From Tannerellaceae bacterium (lineage in GTDB: Bacteria > Bacteroidota > Bacteroidia > Bacteroidales > Tannerellaceae): 64,000 bases of DNA. Positions 44,690 to 53,250 of the stretch are shown here, in pieces; the stretch's first letter is position 1, and each line of letters starts with the position of its first letter. The stretch covers positions 1-64,000 of the forward strand of contig JAISWO010000036.1 in assembly GCA_031271045.1 (NCBI GenBank), given 5' to 3'. Under the pieces are notes generated by a model. That model ran no database searches. It was not told the origin of the DNA and saw only the letters and a program-made list of their open reading frames with translations. A program made the position numbers and the translations under genes.

Positions 44690-44713
44690 AGCAACGGCGG
44701 GCCGTGCGTTGCT
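44690..44713 (+). promoter_or_regulatory. Candidate attenuator hairpin upstream of thrA
   Basis: AGCAACG (44690-44696) and CGTTGCT (44707-44713) form a 7-bp stem two bases after the leader-peptide stop. A T5 run occurs only at 44726-44730, about 12 nt beyond the stem, so it may be a weak terminator or a protector hairpin. An upstream CCCCCTGGGGG segment could compete with it. The rest of the 44369-44750 gap shows nothing else I can name. Confidence 0.35.
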
Positions 44714-44750
44714 ATTATCCAATTCTTTTTAAACACTAAAAATACATCCG

Positions 44751-47192
44751 ATGAAAGTATTAAAATTCGGCGGAACGTCCGTAGGTTCCGTAGAGAGCAT
44801 TTTAAATGTGAAAAAAATAGTCGAGGCCGCGGGCGAGCCGGTCGTCGTCGTTGTCTCGGCCCTGGGGGGCATAACAGATCATCTGCTTGCCATGTCGACC
44901 CTGGCGTCTCAGGGGAAGAGCGACTATGAAGAGGCGTTCTGCGACATCGCCGGCCGACACATGAACGTGATCGACGGCCTCCTCCCGCAAGCGGAGCAGC
45001 GCGACACAGTACGGACTGCCGTCATGAGCCTGCTCGACGAACTGGGCAACATCCTCCGGGGCGTCTACCTGATCCGCGACCTGTCGGAGAAGACGTCGGA
45101 CATCATCGTCAGTTATGGCGAACGGATCTCTTCGCTCATCCTCTCCCACGTCATCGAAGGCGCCCGACTGTTCGACTCGCGTACGTTTATTAAGACCATC
45201 AAGCAGTTTGACAAGCATATCGTCGACTTTGAAGAGACTAACCGGCTGATAAGACAAACGTTTACGCCGCTGCCACGCATTGCAGTCGTCCCGGGGTTTA
45301 TCTCCTCGAGCCGGAAGAACGGCGAGGTGACAAACCTGGGGCGCGGCGGTTCGGACTATACGGCGGCAATCCTGGCCACGGCGCTCGACGCCTCCGTGCT
45401 GGAGATATGGACAGACGTTGACGGCTTTATGACGGCCGACCCGCGCGTGATCAATTCGGCTTACGTGATCGACCGCCTGACCTTCACCGAGGCGATGGAG
45501 CTGTGCAACTTCGGCGCCAAGGTGATCTATCCGCCGACGATCTACCCCGTCTATCACAAGAACATCCCCATCCGGATCCGCAACACGTTCAATCCCGATG
45601 CTCCGGGCACCTACATATCGAAAGAGCGGAGCCCCGAGTCGGGTAAGGCCCTTATCAAGGGTATCTCTTCGATCAATGATACCTGTCTCGTCACCGTACA
45701 GGGGCTCGGCATGGTCGGCGTGATCGGTATCAATTACCGCATCTTCAAGACCTTGGCAAAGAATGGCATCAGTGTCTTCATGGTTTCGCAGGCCAGCTCC
45801 GAGAATAACACCACCTTTGCCGTACGCAATGCCGATGCCGACCTGTCGGTCGAAGTGCTGAACCAGGAGTTCGCGCTCGAACGCGCACAGGGAGAAATCA
45901 GCGACATAACGGCCGAAAAGGAACTGGCCACCGTAGCCATCGTAGGCGAGAACATGAAACGCACGCCCGGTATTGCCGGCAAGCTCTTCGGCACACTCGG
46001 ACGCGCCGGCATCAGCGTGATCGCTTGCGCTCAAGGCGCTTCGGAGACAAACATCTCTTTCGTCATCAACCTCCGCTACCTGCGCAAGGCGCTGAACTCA
46101 ATACACGACTCCTTTTTCCTGTCGGAATACAAGGTGCTGAACCTCTTTATAGCCGGCGTTGGGACGGTCGGCAGCAAGCTGCTGGAGCAGATACGCGACC
46201 AGCAAACCACGCTGATGGAACAAAACAGCCTCAAGCTGCGCGTCGTCGGGATTGCCAACTCGAAGAAGCTTCTCCTCTGCCGCGAAGGATTGAACTTAGA
46301 CGCCTGCATCGCAGAACTCCGCGCTAACGGCGCCCCCAGCTCCCCGCTCTATCTGTGCGACGAGATCCTGCGGATGAACATCTTCAACTCCGTCTTTGTC
46401 GACTGCACCGCCAGCGCTGCCATAGCCGGCATATACGAAGAACTGCTGAAGCACAACATCTCGGTCGTGGCTGCCAATAAAGTGGCTGCCTCCTCGCTCT
46501 ACGCCAACTACGTGAAGCTGAAGGAAACCGCCCGCCAACGCGACATCAAGTACCTGTTCGAGACCAACGTCGGCGCCGGCCTGCCGATCATCAACACGAT
46601 GAACGACCTTATCAATAGCGGCGACCACATCCTCCGTCTGGAAGCCGTTCTCTCCGGCAGCCTCAACTTCATTTTCAATACCCTGAGCGCCGACATCCCC
46701 TTCAGCCGGGCCATCGAGATGGCCAAAGAGGCGCGCTATGCCGAGCCGGATCCCCGCATCGACCTGAGCGGTAAGGATGTGGTCCGCAAATTAGTCATCC
46801 TCGCACGCGAAGCAGGCTATAAGGTGGAGCAGGAAGATGTGCAGATCAACCTCTTTATCCCCGAACGCTACTTCGAAGGCTCGCTCGACGACTTCCAGAG
46901 CAACGTACGCGAGCTTGACGACTACTTCGAGGCCATGCGCAAGCGCGTAGAAGCCGAAAAGAAGCATATCCGCTTAGTCGCCAAGATGGACAAAGGACAC
47001 TGCGAGATCGGGTTGCAGGAAGTTGACCGCCTCCATCCCTTTTACGAACTGGAAGGGAGCAACAACATCATCATGATCTCTACCGAACGCTATAACGACT
47101 ACCCCATGATCATCAAAGGTTACGGAGCCGGCGACGACGTGACGGCGGCCGGTGTATTTGCCGACATCATTTCCATCGCCAACATACGCTGA
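44751..47192 (+). CDS. thrA: Bifunctional aspartate kinase / homoserine dehydrogenase
   Basis: This fusion catalyses the first and third steps from aspartate to threonine and methionine. The kinase domain starts KVLKFGGTSVGSVESI (residues 2-17), with SYGERISSLILS near 120 and NLGRGGSDYTAAILATAL near 195. Two ACT-like regulatory segments lie near 310-460 (VTVQGLGMVGVIGINYRIFK, then VAIVGENMKRTPGIAGKLFG). The homoserine dehydrogenase starts at LFIAGVGTVGSKLLEQI near 465 and includes NVGAGLPIINTMNDLI and GSLNFIFNTL. The 813 residues match the family. Threonine feedback through the ACT parts is likely. A possible leader peptide precedes it. Confidence 0.97.
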   Translation: MKVLKFGGTSVGSVESILNVKKIVEAAGEPVVVVVSALGGITDHLLAMSTLASQGKSDYEEAFCDIAGRHMNVIDGLLPQAEQRDTVRTAVMSLLDELGNILRGVYLIRDLSEKTSDIIVSYGERISSLILSHVIEGARLFDSRTFIKTIKQFDKHIVDFEETNRLIRQTFTPLPRIAVVPGFISSSRKNGEVTNLGRGGSDYTAAILATALDASVLEIWTDVDGFMTADPRVINSAYVIDRLTFTEAMELCNFGAKVIYPPTIYPVYHKNIPIRIRNTFNPDAPGTYISKERSPESGKALIKGISSINDTCLVTVQGLGMVGVIGINYRIFKTLAKNGISVFMVSQASSENNTTFAVRNADADLSVEVLNQEFALERAQGEISDITAEKELATVAIVGENMKRTPGIAGKLFGTLGRAGISVIACAQGASETNISFVINLRYLRKALNSIHDSFFLSEYKVLNLFIAGVGTVGSKLLEQIRDQQTTLMEQNSLKLRVVGIANSKKLLLCREGLNLDACIAELRANGAPSSPLYLCDEILRMNIFNSVFVDCTASAAIAGIYEELLKHNISVVAANKVAASSLYANYVKLKETARQRDIKYLFETNVGAGLPIINTMNDLINSGDHILRLEAVLSGSLNFIFNTLSADIPFSRAIEMAKEARYAEPDPRIDLSGKDVVRKLVILAREAGYKVEQEDVQINLFIPERYFEGSLDDFQSNVRELDDYFEAMRKRVEAEKKHIRLVAKMDKGHCEIGLQEVDRLHPFYELEGSNNIIMISTERYNDYPMIIKGYGAGDDVTAAGVFADIISIANIR

Positions 47193-47242
47193 AAGCGTCT
47201 ATCTCCCCGCCGGCGCTCCCCCCCCCTCTAACAATCCCTGGG

Positions 47243-47283
47243 AATCTTCCGGCAAGCCTCAGAGGTCTTCCGGAAGAATTTTG
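47243..47283 (+). terminator. Probable terminator after thrA
   Basis: TCTTCCGG (47245-47252) and CCGGAAGA (47270-47277) form an 8-bp stem, extendable by A-T pairs, around a 17-nt loop, followed by ATTTT. The rest of the 47193-47517 gap holds a second GC-rich inverted stretch near 47344-47376 (CTCTCCC paired with GGGGAGAG around CCGGAGCCTCCGG) and the -7 box of the next gene. Confidence 0.4.
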
Positions 47284-47485
47284 GGGCTTACTTTGAGAAT
47301 ATCATGGCTTTTGCAAGAAGTCGGAAAAATCACCGGCCCTTTGACCTCTCCCGGAGCCTCCGGGGGGGTAGGGGAGAGCCGTATCCTTGCCACAGGTAGC
47401 AATTTTAGAACAAAAAAAATGGAATTATCCGCCCAGCCTCTTTACCTTTCGACCGAACCGACAGTCTCCGACGTCAAAAATTAGC

Positions 47486-47493
47486 TACCTTTG
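47486..47493 (+). promoter_or_regulatory. -7 box of the IgGFc-binding-like surface protein gene
   Basis: TACCTTTG matches TAnnTTTG and lies 24 bp before ATG 47518; no clear -33 TTG. It shows that this gene, although placed inside the threonine gene set, can be transcribed alone. Confidence 0.55.
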
Positions 47494-47517
47494 CCCGCAT
47501 AAATTCAATAAGCAGAA

Positions 47518-49653
47518 ATGAAAGCTATAACTTTTTGTATGTGTCTACTATGCAGCTTCGCCACCGCTTGGGCTCAGGATACGGAATTTTGGTTTGTTGC
47601 CCCTCAATTAGATAGCCGGGGGACGGCGTATACCAGCAACTTCAACCGCCCGGTCTTTTTTATGATTACTGCCGGCGACGACCCGGCCATCGTAACCATG
47701 GAGATGCCCGCCTTCACGGGATTCAACAACCGCGTGCTGAGCCTGGCGCCGCACGAGTCGAAACAAATCCTCTTTGGCCCCACGACCTACAACACCTTCT
47801 CCAACCTCCAGATGGACACCATCCAAAACAAGATCCTGCCGCCCAACAGCCTCGCCGGCGACAAGTACAACAGGGGCATACACTTCACTTCCACCACCCC
47901 GGTCTCCATCTATTACCAGGTCGATTCCTACAACTCGAAAGATATGTTCGCCCTGAAAGGATCCAAAGCGTTGGGCCTTGAATTTTATACGCCCTTCCAG
48001 ACGCTGTTCAAGACAAACACTTCCTACCCGGACGGCTACCCGCAGTTTCACGTCGTTGCCACGCAAGACAATACGACGGTAAGCATCACGCCCAAAGCCG
48101 ATATTGTGGGAACAAACGCTGGCGTAACAAAAACCGTCGTCCTCAACCGCGGCGAAACCTTCGCCGCACGGGCGAAGACGTTCATGCAGGACGGTCGACT
48201 GGCAGGCTCGCACGTCGTGGCCGATAAGCCTGTCGCCGTGACCGTCTGCGACGACCTCTTGTCCACTAGCGGAGCTGCCGACGTGACCGGCGACCAGATC
48301 GTGCCGGTCGAAGGCCTTGGAACCGCCTACGTAGTCATACGCGGCTTTGCCACTACCCAAAACACCAACTACTGCGACAAGATATTCATCCTTGCCACAG
48401 AAAACAACACCGAGGTTTCGATCAACAACGGCACCGCTACGACGCTGGGCGCAGGCCAACAACTGATCCATACGATGCAAACCGCCCTCACGGCCGTCAT
48501 CACAAGCAACCATCCGGTCTATGTCTACCAGCTCTCCGGATACGGAAACTCATCCAACGGCACCGAACTGGGCGCCGTACTCCTGCCCAGCATGTATTCC
48601 ATCGGCTCCCGGCGCATCATCTTCTATAAAAGCAGTGTGGATGCCTACAACCACAATGTCTTCGTCCTCGTGCGCAGCGGCAACGAAGGCGCCTTTACCG
48701 TCAACGGTAGCTCCACCGTCTTGCAGGCGTCCGACTTTACCACTGTCCCCGGCATGACCGACTGGAAGTATGCCCGCAAAAACATCAGCTCGGTCTCCAG
48801 CGGATACGTCTCCGTAAGCAATACCACCGGCGCCTTTTCGCTCGGATACTTCTATACCGGTGCTACCGGCGGCGCTTCGGCCTCGTTCGGATACTTCTCT
48901 GCCTTCGGTACGTTTGAGTTCGCTGCCACCACCTATATGTGCAGTTCCAGCGTCACCCTCGCCGGCGGATATGCCCGAAGCTATGAATGGTATTTCGGCG
49001 GCGAACTTGTCGGTACCGAACCCTCTTACGAGGCCACAGAGGAAGGCCTGTATACGCTGGTGATGGATCAAGACGGCGTCTCGGTGACGGCCTCCACCAC
49101 GGTAGTAAGAGTAGAGGCCGGCACCATCTCGCCCGCCGCACAATACTTTTGCACGGCGCCGGCCGCCTCCGTCCCGCTCACCGTCGTCGGCGCCGTCACC
49201 CCCGACGACACCGACTACCAGTGGCAAAGCAGCGAAGATGGCGTGACCTGGACCAACATCCCCGGTGCAACCTCGCCCGGTTATACGCCCCTTGCGCAGA
49301 CGCAGACCCTCTACTACCGCCGCGGCATGAGCTCGACCTATTGCGGCTGGGCCTATACCGACGCCTCGCCTTTCGCCCTCCTGGAAGTCGCCGGATCACA
49401 AGGGAATACATGCCAATGGCAAAGGAGCACCGACGGCGCGACCTGGATCGATATTCCCTCCGCTACGCTCGCTACCTACCAGCCCCCGACAGAAACCTTG
49501 CCGCACACCTCCCCCGGCTCCGTTACGCTGACCACCTACTACCGCCGCGGCACGACTGCCAGCGCCTGCCCGATGGTCTACACCGCCTCCGTCGCCGTCT
49601 CGGTTTCCCCCTGCGCCATCCCTGTCAACCCCCATCTTCGCTCCCGGCCATAG
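47518..49653 (+). CDS. Secreted IgGFc-binding-like surface protein
   Basis: The 711-residue product has a signal peptide (KAITFCMCLLCSFATAWAQ). Its N-terminal half resembles the IgGFc-binding N-terminal domain family found in Bacteroidetes: EFWFVAPQLDSRGTAYTSNF near residue 23, GIHFTSTTPVSIYYQVDSYN near 123, VVATQDNTTVSITPKADIVG near 180 and VYVYQLSGYGNSSNGTELGA near 335. The C-terminal half has PKD-like beta segments with repeated WQSSEDGVTWTNIPGATSPG and WQRSTDGATWIDIPSATLAT. The protein ends abruptly at VNPHLRSRP without the sorting or gliding-type domain usual in longer relatives, so it may be truncated. It probably is exported to the surface; binding of antibody is not implied. Confidence 0.78.
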   Translation: MKAITFCMCLLCSFATAWAQDTEFWFVAPQLDSRGTAYTSNFNRPVFFMITAGDDPAIVTMEMPAFTGFNNRVLSLAPHESKQILFGPTTYNTFSNLQMDTIQNKILPPNSLAGDKYNRGIHFTSTTPVSIYYQVDSYNSKDMFALKGSKALGLEFYTPFQTLFKTNTSYPDGYPQFHVVATQDNTTVSITPKADIVGTNAGVTKTVVLNRGETFAARAKTFMQDGRLAGSHVVADKPVAVTVCDDLLSTSGAADVTGDQIVPVEGLGTAYVVIRGFATTQNTNYCDKIFILATENNTEVSINNGTATTLGAGQQLIHTMQTALTAVITSNHPVYVYQLSGYGNSSNGTELGAVLLPSMYSIGSRRIIFYKSSVDAYNHNVFVLVRSGNEGAFTVNGSSTVLQASDFTTVPGMTDWKYARKNISSVSSGYVSVSNTTGAFSLGYFYTGATGGASASFGYFSAFGTFEFAATTYMCSSSVTLAGGYARSYEWYFGGELVGTEPSYEATEEGLYTLVMDQDGVSVTASTTVVRVEAGTISPAAQYFCTAPAASVPLTVVGAVTPDDTDYQWQSSEDGVTWTNIPGATSPGYTPLAQTQTLYYRRGMSSTYCGWAYTDASPFALLEVAGSQGNTCQWQRSTDGATWIDIPSATLATYQPPTETLPHTSPGSVTLTTYYRRGTTASACPMVYTASVAVSVSPCAIPVNPHLRSRP

Positions 49654-49710
49654 CAGGCCTCAGCCAACCTCATCCGTCGACCAGGAAGGAGGCTATTCAA
49701 AAAAAGTGAT

Positions 49711-49718
49711 TAGATTTG
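49711..49718 (+). promoter_or_regulatory. -7 box of the homoserine kinase-thrC unit
   Basis: TAGATTTG matches the Bacteroidetes -7 box and lies 29 bp before ATG 49748. Transcription would start at or within the following 5' hairpin. Confidence 0.55.
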
Positions 49719-49720
49719 CA

Positions 49721-49743
49721 CCGTCCGGTTTTATAACGGACGG
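49721..49743 (+). promoter_or_regulatory. 5' hairpin directly before the homoserine kinase start
   Basis: CCGTCCG (49721-49727) and CGGACGG (49737-49743) form a 7-bp GC-rich stem with a 9-nt AT-rich loop, only 4 bp before ATG 49748 and 2 bp after the -7 box. It could be an operator half-site pair or a structured 5' mRNA end affecting initiation. Confidence 0.4.
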
Positions 49744-49747
49744 TTAA

Positions 49748-50965
49748 ATGAACAAAACAATGAAGAGCATTATCATTCTGGGAGACGGCATGGCCGACGA
49801 GCCCATCGCCTCCCTGGGCGGGAGAACGCCCCTGCAATACGCACATACCCCCTATATGGACCTGCTGGCCGGAAAAGGCGTCACCGGACGCTTGGATACA
49901 ATCCCCCCAGGCTTCCACCCCGGAAGCGAAGTAGCCAACCTTGCCATCCTGGGATACGATCTGTCGCAAGTCTACGAAGGACGGGGCGTCCTGGAAGCCG
50001 CCAGCATGGGCGTCGATCTCCACCCGGGCGAACTGGCCCTGCGCTGTAACCTGATCAGCATCGAAGGCGACATCATCAACAATCATTCATCAGGACATAT
50101 CCCTACCGCAGAAGCCGCCGAACTCATCAACTACCTCAACGAGACCCTGGGAACGGAGCAGGTGCGCTTCCATACCGGCGTCTCCTACCGGCACCTGCTG
50201 GTTGTCTGCGGAGGAGATAAACGGGTGGACTGCACGCCTCCGCACGACGTCCCCCTACGTCCTTACCGCCCCCTCTTAGTCCGCCCGCAAACGCCCGAAG
50301 CCTCCGCGACGGCCTCCCTGCTGAACGACCTCATCCTCCGCTCGCAAGAACTCCTCCGCCAACATCCGCTCAACCTCAGGCGCATCGCTCAGGGACAATC
50401 CCCGGCCAACAGTATATGGCCCTGGTCGCCCGGCTACCGCCCCGCCATGCCAACCCTCAACGAAATGTACGGCCTACGGAAGACCGCTGTCATCTCCGCC
50501 GTCGACCTGATCCGGGGCATCGGCGTATACGCCGGTATGGAGGTGATCCCTGTCGAAGGCGCTACCGGCCTGCACGACACCAACTATGAAGGAAAGACAA
50601 ACGCCGCCCTCGAAGCGCTCCGGACGAACGACTTTGTCTACCTCCATATCGAAGCCAGCGACGAAGCCGGGCACGAAGGCAACGTAGCGCTGAAAGTCAA
50701 AACCATCGAAGATCTTGATCACCGCGTAGTACGCCCCCTCTACGAAGCCCTCCAAAGCCGGGACGAGCCTGTGGCGATCGCCATCCTCCCCGACCATCCC
50801 ACCCCCTGCGCTATCCGTACGCATACGAATACGCCCATCCCTTTCCTTATCTATAAACCGGGGCAAAAACCGGATCCCGTGACCCGGTACGATGAATTAT
50901 CCGTCGAAAAGGGTAACTTTGCCCTACTAAAAGCAAATCAATTCATGATGGAGTTACTCAGTTAG
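49748..50965 (+). CDS. Phosphoglycerate mutase-like proposed homoserine kinase
   Basis: This 405-residue member of the alkaline phosphatase superfamily is of the archaeal-type cofactor-independent phosphoglycerate mutase kind (ApgM). SIIILGDGMADEP near residues 6-18 holds the first metal Asp, HPGSEVANLAILGYD near 58 the nucleophile Ser, and HIEASDEAGHEGNVALKVKT near 299 with LPDHPTPCAIRTH near 345 the remaining metal ligands. Bacteroidetes lack classical ThrB, and a protein of this family between thrA and thrC is the proposed homoserine kinase. Here it is 35 bp upstream of thrC, which supports that role over glycolysis. Confidence 0.85.
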   Translation: MNKTMKSIIILGDGMADEPIASLGGRTPLQYAHTPYMDLLAGKGVTGRLDTIPPGFHPGSEVANLAILGYDLSQVYEGRGVLEAASMGVDLHPGELALRCNLISIEGDIINNHSSGHIPTAEAAELINYLNETLGTEQVRFHTGVSYRHLLVVCGGDKRVDCTPPHDVPLRPYRPLLVRPQTPEASATASLLNDLILRSQELLRQHPLNLRRIAQGQSPANSIWPWSPGYRPAMPTLNEMYGLRKTAVISAVDLIRGIGVYAGMEVIPVEGATGLHDTNYEGKTNAALEALRTNDFVYLHIEASDEAGHEGNVALKVKTIEDLDHRVVRPLYEALQSRDEPVAIAILPDHPTPCAIRTHTNTPIPFLIYKPGQKPDPVTRYDELSVEKGNFALLKANQFMMELLS

Positions 50966-51000
50966 TTACACGTTATGAGTTATAAGTTACGAAAAGAAAC

Positions 51001-52314
51001 ATGAAATATTACAGTACAAACAAAGACGCCCCCCTGGCCTCGCTCAAACGAGCCGTCATCAAAGGACTTGCAGGAGATAAAGGGCTGTATATGCCCGAAA
51101 ATATAGACCTCCTGAAAGACTTTGTCATCGGGGAAATGAAAGATATGACGTTCCAGGAGATAGCCTGCACCGTAGCCCGCGCCTTGTTTGGTGACGATGT
51201 GAACGGCGATACGCTCGACCGGATCGTCATCGACTCCTTACCTTTCGATACGCCCGTCGTCCCCTTGCACGATCATATCTACAGTCTCGAACTCTTCCAT
51301 GGCCCTACGCTGGCATTCAAAGACGTAGGCGCCCGCTTCATGGCGCGCCTGCTGGGCTATTTCATCGACAACGAAGGCGTCAGAGACGTGAATGTGCTGG
51401 TCGCCACCTCCGGCGATACGGGTAGCGCCGTAGCCAACGGATTCTTGGGAGTAGAAGGCATTCGGGTGTATGTGCTTTACCCGAAAGGAAAGGTCAGCCC
51501 CATCCAGGAATGTCAATTCACTACCCTTGGGCAGAATATTACCGCATTGGAGATAGACGGAACGTTCGACGATTGCCAGGCGCTTGTCAAAGCCGCCTTC
51601 ATGGACGAGGAGATGAACGAACACTCGAAACTGACTTCCGCCAACTCCATCAATGTCGCCCGCTTCCTGCCCCAGTCGTTCTATTACTTCTATGCCTATG
51701 CACAGTTAGACAAAATAGGGCAGGCCGACGAATTGGTGATCAGTGTCCCTAGCGGCAACTTTGGCAACCTTACCGCCGGATTGTTCGCCCACTGGATGGG
51801 CTTGCCCGTCAAACGCTTTATTGCTGCCAACAACCGCAACGATGTCTTCCTTGATTACCTGAAGACCGGCCTCTATACGCCCCGTCCCTCCGTTGCTACG
51901 CTGGCCAACGCCATGGACGTGGGCAACCCCAGCAACTTTGCCCGCATCCTGGACTTGTTCAGCATCTATCCCAACCCCTACGCCGCTATCCGGAAGCGCA
52001 TCGCCGGCTATCGCTATACCGACGAAGACATCGCCGCCACCCTGCGCCGAGTCTACGCCTCCTACGGCTACGTATTAGATCCTCACGGCGCCTGCGCCTA
52101 TCAAGCATTGATAGATGACAAGCTGACAGAAAGTGAGACCGGCCTTTTCCTGGAGACTGCTCATCCCGCCAAATTCAAAAACACGGTAGATAACATTCTG
52201 GGGATAGACATCGCCCTTCCGCCCAAGCTCCGCGCCTTTATGGAAGGCGACAAGCAAAGCATTGCACTGGGCAAGGACTTTGCCGGTTTCAAAGACTACT
52301 TCCTCCGGCAATAA
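51001..52314 (+). CDS. thrC: Threonine synthase
   Basis: ThrC turns O-phosphohomoserine into threonine with pyridoxal phosphate. The 437 residues fit the longer bacterial class. GLYMPENIDLLKDFV lies near residue 25, and HGPTLAFKDVGARFMARLL near 100 contains the PLP Lys (about K107). TSGDTGSAVANGF near 140 forms the phosphate pocket, SANSINVARFLPQSFYYFYA near 213, and VSVPSGNFGNLTAG-like residues near 250. It completes the pathway with thrA and the mutase-like kinase and probably shares the kinase's promoter. It converges on a sugar isomerase-like gene with only a 15-bp gap. Confidence 0.96.
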   Translation: MKYYSTNKDAPLASLKRAVIKGLAGDKGLYMPENIDLLKDFVIGEMKDMTFQEIACTVARALFGDDVNGDTLDRIVIDSLPFDTPVVPLHDHIYSLELFHGPTLAFKDVGARFMARLLGYFIDNEGVRDVNVLVATSGDTGSAVANGFLGVEGIRVYVLYPKGKVSPIQECQFTTLGQNITALEIDGTFDDCQALVKAAFMDEEMNEHSKLTSANSINVARFLPQSFYYFYAYAQLDKIGQADELVISVPSGNFGNLTAGLFAHWMGLPVKRFIAANNRNDVFLDYLKTGLYTPRPSVATLANAMDVGNPSNFARILDLFSIYPNPYAAIRKRIAGYRYTDEDIAATLRRVYASYGYVLDPHGACAYQALIDDKLTESETGLFLETAHPAKFKNTVDNILGIDIALPPKLRAFMEGDKQSIALGKDFAGFKDYFLRQ

Positions 52315-52329
52315 GCTACGAGAAGAGGT

Positions 52330-53238
52330 TCACCATTTGACGAAGCCGGCTTTATCCAGGTATTCGTAGCATTTCCCGACCGAGATGCGCGGCTCGTATT
52401 TATACCCTTCCTGTTCGACAAAATAGTCTTCCAGTCCGGAGCCGGGTGTAGGGAAGAGGGCGAATACTTCATTCAGGCGCACATCTCCTTCTCCAAATTC
52501 GGTAGGCGCTTTGGTGGTGAGATCGGTATCCCGGATGTGAAGCGTCCGGAAGCGTCCGGGGTATTTGATCAGGTAGCCGACGTAGTCGCCCATCACATTG
52601 GCCACGTGTCCGATGTCCATTTGGAAAGTAACCAGCTCTTTGTCGGTCAACTCGATGTACTTCTGATACGGTATCTGTCTTTCGATGGCATTGAACTCGT
52701 CTGTGTGGTTGTGATATGCGAAATTCAGTCCAAAAGTTTTAGCCAGCTCTCCTATCCGGTTGAAAGTGGCGGCCAGCTTTTTCACTTCATCCAACCGGGT
52801 ATAGCGGCTGCCCGGATAACCGGCTTGAACGATCCATTTAGCTCCTGCCATACGCGTATCTTCCATATTTTGCTTTACGGCATCCCATGCCGCATCGGTA
52901 TCGCTTGCGTATACGTTGAACCCCGTGTGCGAGCTGGTCATTTTCATACCCAAGTCAGCGAGTTGTTTCTTGAAATCGGAAGGTGTTTTACCGAAATATT
53001 GCCTGTCCCTGTATCCGTAGCTTTCCAATAGTTGGTAGCCCATGCCGGCTACGGCCTTGAGCGTTCCATCGGGGTCTTTTCTCATATCGTCGCGCAAGCT
53101 ATAAAGTTGCAGTCCGATTTGTTTCTTTGCTTCATTGTGCTGCGGGACGCTTGCCAGTGAAGCCGGGGTTGCCGCGCCAGCAATAACTGCCGTGCCAGCG
53201 ATTACGCCGCTTTGCCTAAAAAAATGTCGTCTGTTCAT
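52330..53238 (-). CDS. Sugar phosphate isomerase/epimerase-like TIM-barrel protein, exported
   Basis: The 302-residue protein begins NRRHFFRQSGVIAGTAVIAG, a twin-arginine-like export signal common in this Bacteroidetes family. The rest is an AP endonuclease-2-type TIM barrel: KKQIGLQLYSLRDDMRKDPD near residue 38, SSHTGFNVY near 101, NFAYHNHTDEF near 170 with metal-binding His/Glu, FQMDIGHVANVMGD near 207 and RTLHIRDTDL near 230. Such proteins act on xylose-type sugars or inositols; some make 3-keto-sugars. Activity here is unknown. Its start is 12 bp from the purN stop, so purN and this gene probably share a transcript. Confidence 0.82.
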   Translation of the reverse strand: MNRRHFFRQSGVIAGTAVIAGAATPASLASVPQHNEAKKQIGLQLYSLRDDMRKDPDGTLKAVAGMGYQLLESYGYRDRQYFGKTPSDFKKQLADLGMKMTSSHTGFNVYASDTDAAWDAVKQNMEDTRMAGAKWIVQAGYPGSRYTRLDEVKKLAATFNRIGELAKTFGLNFAYHNHTDEFNAIERQIPYQKYIELTDKELVTFQMDIGHVANVMGDYVGYLIKYPGRFRTLHIRDTDLTTKAPTEFGEGDVRLNEVFALFPTPGSGLEDYFVEQEGYKYEPRISVGKCYEYLDKAGFVKW

Positions 53239-53250
53239 TATGATGGTAAT

